Shown piece by piece: positions 25,534 through 31,775 of a stretch of DNA of 49,126 bases. Positions within the stretch are counted from its first letter, which is position 1. Every line of letters starts with the position of its first letter. A program made the translations under genes and the position numbers. The stretch is from Mycobacterium sp. IS-1742 (lineage in GTDB: Bacteria; Actinomycetota; Actinomycetes; Mycobacteriales; Mycobacteriaceae): contig NZ_LQIV01000026.1 in the NCBI RefSeq assembly GCF_001500125.1, positions 1-49,126 of the forward strand, read 5' to 3'. The notes under the pieces were generated by a model. That model had not been told where the DNA came from. It did not search any database and saw only the letters and a program-made list of their open reading frames with translations.

Positions 25534-26016
25534 TCACTGCAATCCAACTTCGCTGATGAGCCGATCGGCGATCGCGGATAGATCTTCGTCATTTCGACCT
25601 GGGACGTCGAAGTTGATCAAGCGGTATTTCAGGATGTCGTGGAGCCGGCAGACACCGGCGAACCTCGGTCGAATGCGAGCGGCGTCCAGGCGCGTCATCC
25701 ACTCGACCCATGGGTCGGTGGCCGTCCACTCAGTACCGAGCCAGCCGACTTGCCTGTTGCCAACGAATGCGGCGACAGCGTGCGGATTCGCGTCGTTGGG
25801 CTTCAACCGCAACGTCACCTTCACCGGCCCTAACGGAAGCGAATGCACCGCGTCCGGGAAGTGATCATCACCAGTAACCGCGCGTGTCCAACTTCCTGGG
25901 ACGTCGATCACTTTGTATCGCGGTAACTGGCGACTCGATTGACGTTTCGACGGTTCACCGACCACGGTGCTCGGCTGCTGTCTGGCCTCCCCGAATAACC
26001 ATGCCTTGATCCCCAT
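25534..26016 (-). CDS. HIRAN-like domain protein upstream of HEPN gene
   Basis: A 160-residue protein from ATG 26016. Residues about 33-125 resemble a HIRAN domain: VIDVPGSWTRAV, VKVTLRLKPNDANPHAVAAFVG and NRQVGWLG echo the N-P-x-D-x-N-A-V and VGYL motifs of that DNA-end-recognition fold. HIRAN domains detect damaged, stalled or single-stranded DNA ends. The gene lies upstream of, and on the same strand as, the HEPN gene (127-nt gap), so the two may form a sensor-effector pair. Family assignment is tentative. Confidence 0.45.
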   Translation of the reverse strand: MGIKAWLFGEARQQPSTVVGEPSKRQSSRQLPRYKVIDVPGSWTRAVTGDDHFPDAVHSLPLGPVKVTLRLKPNDANPHAVAAFVGNRQVGWLGTEWTATDPWVEWMTRLDAARIRPRFAGVCRLHDILKYRLINFDVPGRNDEDLSAIADRLISEVGLQ

Positions 26017-26051
26017 GGACAGACCCTACCCAGGGGGAAACCCCTCACCCC

Positions 26052-26066
26052 CCGGTCCAGGACCGG
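26052..26066. promoter_or_regulatory. Palindrome in the divergent region before small terminase
   Basis: CCGGTCC-A-GGACCGG is a perfect 7-bp-arm palindrome. It sits in the 113-bp gap between the HIRAN-like gene (leftward) and the small-terminase gene (rightward). It could be an operator controlling either promoter. Confidence 0.4.
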
Positions 26067-26129
26067 TCGGTTATGCGGATGAGGAATCCGATGCGACTTT
26101 AAACCCCTATTTTTCGAAGTCAGTAAGAA

Positions 26130-26432
26130 ATGAGAAACATGCGTGTACCTGCGGGTTTGCAGAAACCCGGCAAGGCATTGTGGCGTCGAATCACCTCCGA
26201 GTTCGACCTCAAACCAGACCCAGACAAGGCCGAACTGCTGTTCCAGGCGTGCAAAGTCGCCGATCAGATCGCGGAGCTGGACGAGGCAGCCGCCGAGGCT
26301 CCGCTCACCGTCCGGGGATCGATGGGCCAGCCGGTCATTTCCCCGTACATCGCCGAGGCCCGCGTTCAGCGCGGCCTCCTGGCGCAGCTACTGGCCCGGA
26401 TGAACTTCGCAGAGGCCGGGGAGGACGACTGA
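26130..26432 (+). CDS. Phage terminase small subunit (P27-like)
   Basis: The 100-residue protein resembles P27-family small terminases: VPAGLQKPGKALWRRITSEFDLKPDPDKAELLFQACKVADQI, then GSMGQPVISPYIAEARVQRGLLAQLL. It recognises the packaging site and hands DNA to the large terminase. No large terminase is present in the element, so it could redirect a helper phage's packaging motor. ATG 26139 is an alternative start. Its TGA overlaps the next ATG. Confidence 0.72.
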   Translation: MRNMRVPAGLQKPGKALWRRITSEFDLKPDPDKAELLFQACKVADQIAELDEAAAEAPLTVRGSMGQPVISPYIAEARVQRGLLAQLLARMNFAEAGEDD

Positions 26433-26617
26433 TGTCGAAGGCTGCCAGGAAGACCAAGCGGATCAAGCGTCAGACGGCTCGACCGAAGTCGAAGTTGACG
26501 ATCGCTGACTTCCTCTACCGACGCCTGACTGGTGACCCGACCGGTCTGGCTCCCATAGGCCGCTCCGACGGCTCACGAACGCTAGGAGACCTTCATGCCT
26601 CACGCATCAGCCGCTGA
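26432..26617 (+). CDS. Basic 61-residue protein between terminase and connector
   Basis: ATG 26432 overlaps the small-terminase TGA (ATGA). The N-terminal half is very basic (SKAARKTKRIKRQTARPKSK) and the rest is short helical (LTIADFLYRRLTGDP). Its end overlaps the connector start by 23 nt. The Lys/Arg-rich N-terminus could bind DNA in the capsid, but no family is recognised. Confidence 0.5.
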   Translation: MSKAARKTKRIKRQTARPKSKLTIADFLYRRLTGDPTGLAPIGRSDGSRTLGDLHASRISR

Positions 26618-26969
26618 TGTTGCGGCGATCTACGGCAAGTCACTGACGACCGAGGAGACGGCGCTCGTCGAGCGCCGGCTGGCTCAGGTCGAGCGAATGA
26701 TTCTCCGCAAAATCCCCGATCTGGGCGCCCAGATCGACGCTGGAGACCTGGACGAAGCCGACGTGATCGACGTCGAGGCCGAGGCCGTGTTGCGGGTCAT
26801 TCGCAACCCCGAGGGGTTGTACAGCGAGCAGGACGGCAGCTACGGCTACCAGCTCTCGCGAGAGGCAGCCGACAACCGCCTCCGCGTCACCGCCGAGGAG
26901 TGGGCGCTGCTCGGCATCAGGCCGAGTCGGATGTTCTCCATTACCCCGAACGTCAGGCGCATCCGATGA
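26595..26969 (+). CDS. Head-tail connector (adaptor) protein
   Basis: A 124-residue protein with Shine-Dalgarno TAGGAG before ATG 26595. The sequence (ADVAAIYGKSLTTEETALVERRLAQVERMILRKIPD, then VIDVEAEAVLRVIRNPEGLYSEQDGSYGYQLSREAA) matches the Gp19/Gp15/Gp42-like actinophage head-tail connector family. It sits under the portal in mature heads. No portal gene is encoded here. Its TGA overlaps the ATG of the next gene. Confidence 0.72.
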   Translation: MPHASAADVAAIYGKSLTTEETALVERRLAQVERMILRKIPDLGAQIDAGDLDEADVIDVEAEAVLRVIRNPEGLYSEQDGSYGYQLSREAADNRLRVTAEEWALLGIRPSRMFSITPNVRRIR

Positions 26970-27289
26970 GTCTGCTGCACAGAGGCACCGATCAAGTCAC
27001 CGTCTTCGCCGAGACGGTGAGGACCGACTCCGACGGGAACACGATCACCGCACCCGGCGCGGTCGGAGTCTTGACCCGTGCGGTCATCCAACCGCTGGCG
27101 TCCAACGAAGATGCCGACGGTGGCACCACCTCGAGTTACCGGCTGCGGCTGATCGACTACCCCGATCTGCTCGGCGCACAGAGCGCCGTGGAGTGGCAAG
27201 GCCGTCGATACGCCATCGCCGGCGAGCCCAAGATCTACAACGGGTCTCGACGCACGGCTCACGTCGACTATCTAATGACGCGTCGTTGA
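26966..27289 (+). CDS. Head-tail stopper/head-closure protein
   Basis: A 107-residue beta-rich protein overlapping the connector stop (ATGA). The sequence VTVFAETVRTDSDGNTITAPGAVGVLTRAVIQPL followed by SSYRLRLIDYPDLLGAQSAVEWQGRRYAIAGEPK is typical of siphophage head-closure (SPP1 gp16-like) proteins, including the AVEWQGRRYAIAGEP region. Such proteins plug the neck and provide the tail-docking surface, so their presence suggests docking of helper tails. Confidence 0.68.
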   Translation: MSLLHRGTDQVTVFAETVRTDSDGNTITAPGAVGVLTRAVIQPLASNEDADGGTTSSYRLRLIDYPDLLGAQSAVEWQGRRYAIAGEPKIYNGSRRTAHVDYLMTRR

Positions 27290-27331
27290 GTTTTATGTGT
27301 TGACGGTGCCCCATAGATTTAGGTTTGACCC

Positions 27332-28045
27332 ATGAAGGTGTTCTTATCGCATGCATCGGCCGATAAGCCGACGGTACGAGCGATCGCCCAGGCGTTGTCC
27401 GACTCGCAAATCGAGGTCTGGTTAGACGAAGCCGACATAAGAGTCGGCGAGTCCATTCCAGAGGGGATCACCGCGGGGCTAGTCGGCAGTGATCTTCTGC
27501 TCTTGGTGTTTTCGCGACAAGCCCTCCAATCGCGCTGGGTTAAACGAGAGCTCCACGCGTTCTACATGATGGCGATGTCGAGCGGAAAGCCGATTATCCC
27601 GTGCCGTCTCGATGACTCAGACCCGCCTGTGCTCCTCGCCGACATTAAGTACGCCGATTTCCGCGACGACTTCAGTGTCGGCATGACAGCGGTGCTCGGA
27701 GCCGTCGGGATCGCGGAGGAGATTTCAGCGTCACGTACTGCCGTCAAACTGGCTGAAACTGTCGGAGATAGTCTCAGCGCTGAGCAGCGTCGGAGGTGCT
27801 ACGACTTACTTATCGCAGAAGAAGTGACTCTTTACGACGAAGTGGTAGTGCCCACCACGCCAACTAGAGCGCTCGAGGTGGCGGCTCTGTTCGGCAACGA
27901 ACTGCACAAGTTCAATCTCCTCGTGAGGTCCGGTTTAATTGAGGTGATCAAGCATGATCATCCCATTAAACGTAGTTATGTGGCTACCCCGATGGGACGC
28001 CGGGTGTTTCTCCTCTGGGCCGCAGAAGCCAGCAGTTCTACCTAA
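27332..28045 (+). CDS. TIR-domain protein, candidate NADase defence effector
   Basis: A 237-residue protein starting at ATG 27332. Residues 1-125 form a TIR domain: KVFLSHASADKPTVRAIAQAL, VWLDEADIRVGESI (box 2/BB-loop), LLLLVFSRQALQSRW and W69-V-K-R-E73-L, where E73 is the expected catalytic Glu of NAD-cleaving TIRs. Residues about 135-230 look like a winged helix (EVTLYDEVVVPTTPTRALEVAALFGNELHKFNLL, SGLIEVIKHDHP). Base composition is more AT-rich than its neighbours. TIR proteins in this setting usually act as antiphage effectors. The substrate and trigger are unknown. Confidence 0.68.
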   Translation: MKVFLSHASADKPTVRAIAQALSDSQIEVWLDEADIRVGESIPEGITAGLVGSDLLLLVFSRQALQSRWVKRELHAFYMMAMSSGKPIIPCRLDDSDPPVLLADIKYADFRDDFSVGMTAVLGAVGIAEEISASRTAVKLAETVGDSLSAEQRRRCYDLLIAEEVTLYDEVVVPTTPTRALEVAALFGNELHKFNLLVRSGLIEVIKHDHPIKRSYVATPMGRRVFLLWAAEASSST

Positions 28046-28163
28046 GACGCACTTGGTCCCGTCGTAGCGCCCAGAATGGCGTAGGAATTCTCAGGCTCGA
28101 ATCCCCGGCTGGCGACGGACCGATCACCCCAACACCGTTCGATCGGAAATCTGCGTTGCGGAG

Positions 28164-28198
28164 GGGGGCGACACTTTCGCAGGGAAGATGCCGCCCCC
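28164..28198. terminator. Possible hairpin terminator between TIR gene and convergent gene
   Basis: GGGGGCG (28164-28170) and CGCCCCC (28192-28198) can form a 7-bp stem with a 21-nt loop. It lies between the TIR gene stop (28045) and the convergent gene stop (28216). The long loop and absence of a U run make this weak. Confidence 0.3.
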
Positions 28199-28215
28199 GT
28201 AGCCTCACTTCCTGA

Positions 28216-28737
28216 TCACGCGGAGCCTGGGGGAGGCTGCCGCAGCAGGTTGTACGCGATCAGGTTGTCCCGCGCAGTAGCGATCCGAGCACTGAGCGGA
28301 ACGAGGCGGTCCTTGAGCCCCACCACCTCAAGAATCAGAACCACAAACCCGAGCACGGACGCGGCCTTCCCGAAGAGGGACTCCAACTTCGTCACGACTG
28401 CGCGTACCTCCGCCATCAACTCCACGAGCTCGCTGACCGGCCCGACGATGTACGGATCGTCGGTGAGCTCCAGGACCAAGGTGCCCTTAACGGTGACGAC
28501 TTCGAGCCGCTCGGCGACTTCCGGCTGGACGCCGAGGATAGACGCGTGGGCCTTGCGGATCGCCCGCTTGCTGTCCTCCCAGACGCGCTGAATGTCAGCC
28601 CAGCTCGGGTTCGGGCCAGCGGGTTCGATGGGCGGCAGCTCATCGAAGGCGAGGTTCATCGACAAGAAGTCGTCGACGGCCTGAACGAACTCGGCGATCG
28701 GTTCGTCCAACGAATCTCTCGGGACGGGTACCGGCAT
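28216..28737 (-). CDS. Small protein with one hydrophobic helix, convergent with TIR gene
   Basis: A 173-residue protein from ATG 28737, preceded by GGAGAGGG. It is mostly helical; a hydrophobic segment AASVLGFVVLILEVVG (about 125-140) could be a membrane anchor, with helical flanks (VWEDSKRAIRKAHASILG; DRLVPLSARIATARDNLIAYNLL). No family recognised. Its position beside the TIR gene in a satellite cargo zone suggests an anti-phage or immunity role, but that is inference. Confidence 0.5.
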   Translation of the reverse strand: MPVPVPRDSLDEPIAEFVQAVDDFLSMNLAFDELPPIEPAGPNPSWADIQRVWEDSKRAIRKAHASILGVQPEVAERLEVVTVKGTLVLELTDDPYIVGPVSELVELMAEVRAVVTKLESLFGKAASVLGFVVLILEVVGLKDRLVPLSARIATARDNLIAYNLLRQPPPGSA

Positions 28738-29164
28738 GATTCCCTCTCCGCTGAGCGAGCGGGAACACGAGCCACCATCTAGGCCAATCGTGGCCAGCGA
28801 ATTGGCCTTAGGTGTAACGTCCTTAGCGCATCCTCAGAAAATGCAAAGGCGTTGCCCTCGGCCCGGTGACTCACCTCGGTTGTCGAGGGCTTCGTCATCT
28901 CAGCTGGCAAAGACACTACCCCTAGTGTCCGACATCTCGGACGGGCACAAGATGTTCTGAACAACAATCGTGGAATTCCCAGGTCGTACGCGCCGTCGGA
29001 CCACGTCTTGCGGCGTGTCGCCACGCCGGGTCGAACGTGTGTCGTTATAGATTTCCGACGATCCGCAGTGTCGGCGGGTGCAGATTTAGCAATCAGAGAT
29101 CGAGCGCCAGGGTCAGGGGGTCGGCTGAGGCGATCAGCCTTCTCGCCGCGCAGCAACACTCCGA
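28738..29164. other. Non-coding right end of the element with inverted repeats
   Basis: About 430 bp without a convincing gene. Notable structures are AGGCCAAT-N12-ATTGGCCT (28781-28808), GACACTA-CCCC-TAGTGTC (28912-28929), and overlapping GTCCGA-CATC-TCGGAC (28927-28942). A 131-residue minus-strand frame here has biased composition and no domain. The palindromes may be operators or attachment-arm sites. Confidence 0.5.
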
Positions 29165-29227
29165 CTATTCGCAATGTCGAAAGATGGGGAACTCGATGCC
29201 GAGCTCGTCACAGATGGCGGTGTGCAT
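29165..29227 (-). pseudogene. Orphaned native start of the NMO gene at attR
   Basis: The native NMO start (ATG 29227) with Shine-Dalgarno GAAGGAG encodes MHTAICDELGIEFPIF, then runs into element sequence and stops after RHCE. The shared part LGIEFPIF lies over the attR core. Joining this start to the attL-side NMO sequence gives a continuous NMO N-terminus. Confidence 0.8.
29187..29203. repeat. attR core
   Basis: GGGAACTCGATGCCGAG, identical to the attL core at 17905-17921, within the native NMO codons. The AAGAT upstream of it also matches attL, with one mismatch between. Confidence 0.85.
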
Positions 29228-29258
29228 GCGCGCTCCTTCAATGAGGCGGTCGGCGAAT

Positions 29259-29272
29259 TGAAACGTGTTCTA
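29259..29272. promoter_or_regulatory. Native KstR-type operator between displaced NMO start and HAD gene
   Basis: TGAAACGTGTTCTA is a full match to TnnAACnnGTTnnA. It originally lay between the divergent NMO and HAD genes. After integration it still faces the HAD gene but is separated from NMO by the element. Confidence 0.7.
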
Positions 29273-29398
29273 GTTTAGTACGACGATGCCCCGTTGCGGG
29301 AGGGGGACGTGCCCGCGCCGGGTTGCCCCGGGTACGACGGGGTCTCCGGGGCGCGCCCCGGGTCGCGGCGGGACCGCCCCGACCGCGATGATGAATCG

Positions 29399-30133
29399 GT
29401 GCCCCGGTCGCTCACGCTCGCCGAGTCGGTCGACGAGATCGCCGACGGCCCGGGCGGTCCGCGCGTCGGCGCCTTCTTCGACCTCGACGGCACCCTGGTC
29501 GACGGGTTCACCGCCACCGCACACGCCGGCGACCGGATCAGGCGCCGCCAGGCCAGCCTGGGCGAGGTGTTCGGCGTCCTCGAGGCGTCGGTGCGATACC
29601 GGCTCGGCCGCATGCAGTTCGAGCGTCTGGTCCGGCGGGCGGCCGGATATCTGCGGGGCGAGTCGCTCACCGAACTCGACGAACTCGGCGAGCGGTTGTT
29701 CGCCGAACGGGTCGCCGCACGCGTCTACCCCCACATGCGGCAGATCGTCGAGGCGCACCAGGCCAGGGGGCACACGGTCGTCCTCAGCTCGTCGGCGCTG
29801 ACCATCCACGCCGAACCCGTCGCCCGCTTCCTCGGCATCGACCACGTGCTGTGCAATCACTTCGCGGTCGACGACGCGGGCCGGCTGACGGGCGACATCG
29901 TGCGCCCGGTCATCTGGGGGCCGCAGAAGGCCGTCGCGGTGGGGCGGTTCTGTGGCGCGAACGACATCACGCTGAGCGGCAGTTGGTTCTACGCCGACGG
30001 CGACGAGGACGTCGCGCTGATGGAGCTGGTGGGTTCACCCCGGCCGGTCAATCCGCGCCCCCGACTGGCGGCCACCGCGGCGGCTCGGGATTGGCCGACC
30101 CTGCAGATCGCCAGAACGCGTCGCCGCGCTTGA
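29399..30133 (+). CDS. HAD-IB family phosphatase (SerB-like domain only)
   Basis: The protein closely resembles the N-terminal HAD half of mycobacterial PlsC-type fusions (Rv2483c): VGAFFDLDGTLVDGFTA (catalytic Asp pair), GHTVVLSSSALTI (motif II Ser), WGPQKAVAV (motif III Lys) and FYADGDEDVALMELVGSPRPVNP (motif IV). It lacks the acyltransferase domain, so it is a stand-alone phosphatase paralogue. GTG 29399 is chosen because homology (LTLAESVDEIADGPGGPRVG) starts near it; in-frame TTG 29294 would add an Arg/Gly/Pro-rich leader. A KstR-type site lies upstream. Confidence 0.75.
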   Translation: MPRSLTLAESVDEIADGPGGPRVGAFFDLDGTLVDGFTATAHAGDRIRRRQASLGEVFGVLEASVRYRLGRMQFERLVRRAAGYLRGESLTELDELGERLFAERVAARVYPHMRQIVEAHQARGHTVVLSSSALTIHAEPVARFLGIDHVLCNHFAVDDAGRLTGDIVRPVIWGPQKAVAVGRFCGANDITLSGSWFYADGDEDVALMELVGSPRPVNPRPRLAATAAARDWPTLQIARTRRRA

Positions 30134-30237
30134 GCTGTAATACGTTGTCAGGCAGCAGATTACGGCCCGGTTTAGTTCGCTCGCCCGGCGGGTAGACCTC
30201 CGCCTGGTTCCCGATGAACCCGGACGAGGGGAGTGTT

Positions 30238-30576
30238 GTGACGGCGCGACGGTTGGCCATGGTGGTGGGCGCGATCATCCTCGTGGTGGGGATCGCCGGA
30301 TTGCTCGTCCCTGTCTCGGTGTCCGGGGACGACGGCAAGAGCGTGGGGTGCGGCAACGCCCTGGTGTCGGACACGTCCGGCGCGGAAGCGGCCAACAACC
30401 AAGGCGTCGCGAACGTGCCGGTGCTGAACCAGATCGTCCCGCACACCGACTACGTGGCCCTGTGCGACTCGGCGGTGGGCAGCAGGCGAGCCTGGGCCAT
30501 CCCGGTCGCGGTCATCGGCGCACTCATCGCGATCGGCGCGGCGGTCGTCGGCGGCCGACGGGGTCGCGCCGTCTGA
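30238..30576 (+). CDS. Small two-helix membrane protein
   Basis: About 112 residues from GTG 30238 behind GAGGGGAG. Two transmembrane helices (LAMVVGAIILVVGIAGLLV and AIPVAVIGALIAIGAAVVGG) flank an external loop with two Cys (VGCGNALV and ALCDSAVG) that may form a disulfide. Similar Cys-loop proteins occur in mycobacteria without known function. Followed by about 290 bp with no clear gene, only a 15-codon frame (30633-30680). Confidence 0.6.
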   Translation: MTARRLAMVVGAIILVVGIAGLLVPVSVSGDDGKSVGCGNALVSDTSGAEAANNQGVANVPVLNQIVPHTDYVALCDSAVGSRRAWAIPVAVIGALIAIGAAVVGGRRGRAV

Positions 30577-30867
30577 CGGTTCGATCAACACGCTCACCAG
30601 CGGTGTCACCGGGCGTACGCTGAGCGGCCGCAATGGTGCCCATGCTCCGCCCCGACGACGACATCGCACTGCTCGCCTGACCGCTGACCACTGAGCCGCC
30701 CAGACCTGGTTTAATCTGATTCCGGTCGCGCTCGCCGATCGGGAGCGCACCCGACGTCGGATCATTCCGGTGTCGCTGGATGTCTTGCCAGGTTCAGTCC
30801 GCAGCCTGGGAAGCATGAATGGCGTGGCGCGCTCCGCTCGACGAGCGACTACGCGGGAGGTGGACCA

Positions 30868-31260
30868 TTGGAGGAACAGCGCGAAGCCGCAGCAGGGGCG
30901 ACCTCCGCCGCGGACTCGACGAACTGCGAGATCAACGAACGCTGGGTTGATCGCACCGTCGTGGTCTCGGTGGCCGGTGTCGTCGACATGCTCACGGCAC
31001 CGCAGCTGGAGCAGGCCATCCGGGCGGGTCTGGCGAAGGAGCCGGCCGGACTGGTCGTGGACTTCTCCGCCGTGGAATTCCTCGCATCGGCGGGCATGGG
31101 CATTCTGGTCGCCATCCACGACGAGATCCCATCCGGCGTGAAATTCTGCGTCGTCGCGGAAGGCCCCGCTACCAGCCGTCCCCTGAAACTTCTCGGAATC
31201 GCGGACATCATTCCGCTCTATGCATCGGTCGACGAGGCGCTCGCAGCACTGAGTGCTTAG
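30868..31260 (+). CDS. STAS-domain anti-anti-sigma factor
   Basis: A 130-residue STAS protein: the central VVSVAGVVDMLTAPQLEQAI, then GLVVDFSAVEFLASAGMGILVAIHD, where the Ser in LASAGM is the usual phosphorylation site. Such proteins bind anti-sigma kinases in partner switching. Start TTG 30868 lies after GGGAGGTGG. The next gene, on the same strand 31 nt away, encodes a HATPase anti-sigma-type protein, its likely partner. Confidence 0.82.
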   Translation: MEEQREAAAGATSAADSTNCEINERWVDRTVVVSVAGVVDMLTAPQLEQAIRAGLAKEPAGLVVDFSAVEFLASAGMGILVAIHDEIPSGVKFCVVAEGPATSRPLKLLGIADIIPLYASVDEALAALSA

Positions 31261-31291
31261 TTGAGAGGGTAACGGGTATTCACGTCCAGCC

Positions 31292-31768
31292 ATGATCGAT
31301 TCCGTCTCTGCGGCAAACGTTTCCGATGCCGAACGTTTCACGCGCATCGGCATCGCCGCCGACGGGGTGGCCGCCTCGCGGGTGCGTGAAGAGTTCGGTC
31401 ACTGGCTGGACACGCACTTCGCCCTGGACCCGGTCCGCTCGAGCGATCTGATCCTCGCGACCAATGAGGCCCTGGCCAATGCGGCGGAGTTCGCCTACGT
31501 CAACGACGACCGGCCCGGCACCATGGACGTCGAAGCCCAGTTCGACGCGGGGGCCGGTGTCCTGACCGTCACCATCGCCGATCAGGGCACCTGGCGTGAC
31601 CGCGCCACCGTCGCGCCCAACAAAGCGCGTGGCCGAGGCATACCGCTGATGGAAGCGCTCACCGACTCGACATCGATCGACCGTTCTCAGAACGGCACCC
31701 GCGTCCTGCTGCAGTGGACCGGCATCGCCGGGCGTCGCGCACGGTCGCACACCGCCGCGGCGGAGTGA
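31292..31768 (+). CDS. RsbW-type HATPase anti-sigma kinase
   Basis: A 158-residue GHKL ATPase: N-box ATNEALANAAEFAYV, G1 DQGTWRD and G2 ARGRGIPLMEAL, then DGTRVLL-like (NGTRVLLQW). It resembles anti-sigma factors that phosphorylate STAS partners. With the upstream STAS gene it forms a partner-switching pair; no sigma factor gene is adjacent, so the target is unknown. Confidence 0.82.
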   Translation: MIDSVSAANVSDAERFTRIGIAADGVAASRVREEFGHWLDTHFALDPVRSSDLILATNEALANAAEFAYVNDDRPGTMDVEAQFDAGAGVLTVTIADQGTWRDRATVAPNKARGRGIPLMEALTDSTSIDRSQNGTRVLLQWTGIAGRRARSHTAAAE

Positions 31769-31775
31769 TCCGGCG

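Larger units (their letters stand above)
17905..29203 (+). mobile_element. Integrated phage satellite (phiRv1-like, serine integrase)
   Basis: An 11.3-kb element lies between two copies of GGGAACTCGATGCCGAG (17905-17921 and 29187-29203). It starts with a Bxb1-type serine integrase and carries small DNA-binding proteins, a replication-type gene, scaffold, capsid, small terminase, connector and stopper genes plus accessory HEPN, HIRAN-like and TIR genes. Portal, large terminase, protease, tail and lysis genes are absent, which fits a satellite that borrows functions from a helper phage. Joining the outer flanks restores a normal NMO 5' end with a Shine-Dalgarno, confirming the boundaries. Confidence 0.88.

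Noticed and set aside
28091..28110. GGCTCGAATCC resembling a tRNA T-loop
   Set aside because: No acceptor, D or anticodon arms can be folded around it, so it is not a tRNA gene or clear fragment.
28779..29174. 131-codon minus-strand frame near attR
   Set aside because: No Shine-Dalgarno, biased composition, and it contains several palindromes; no domain is recognisable.
17905..29203. Possible full prophage
   Set aside because: No portal, large terminase, tail or lysis genes were found in 11.3 kb, so a satellite is the better call.
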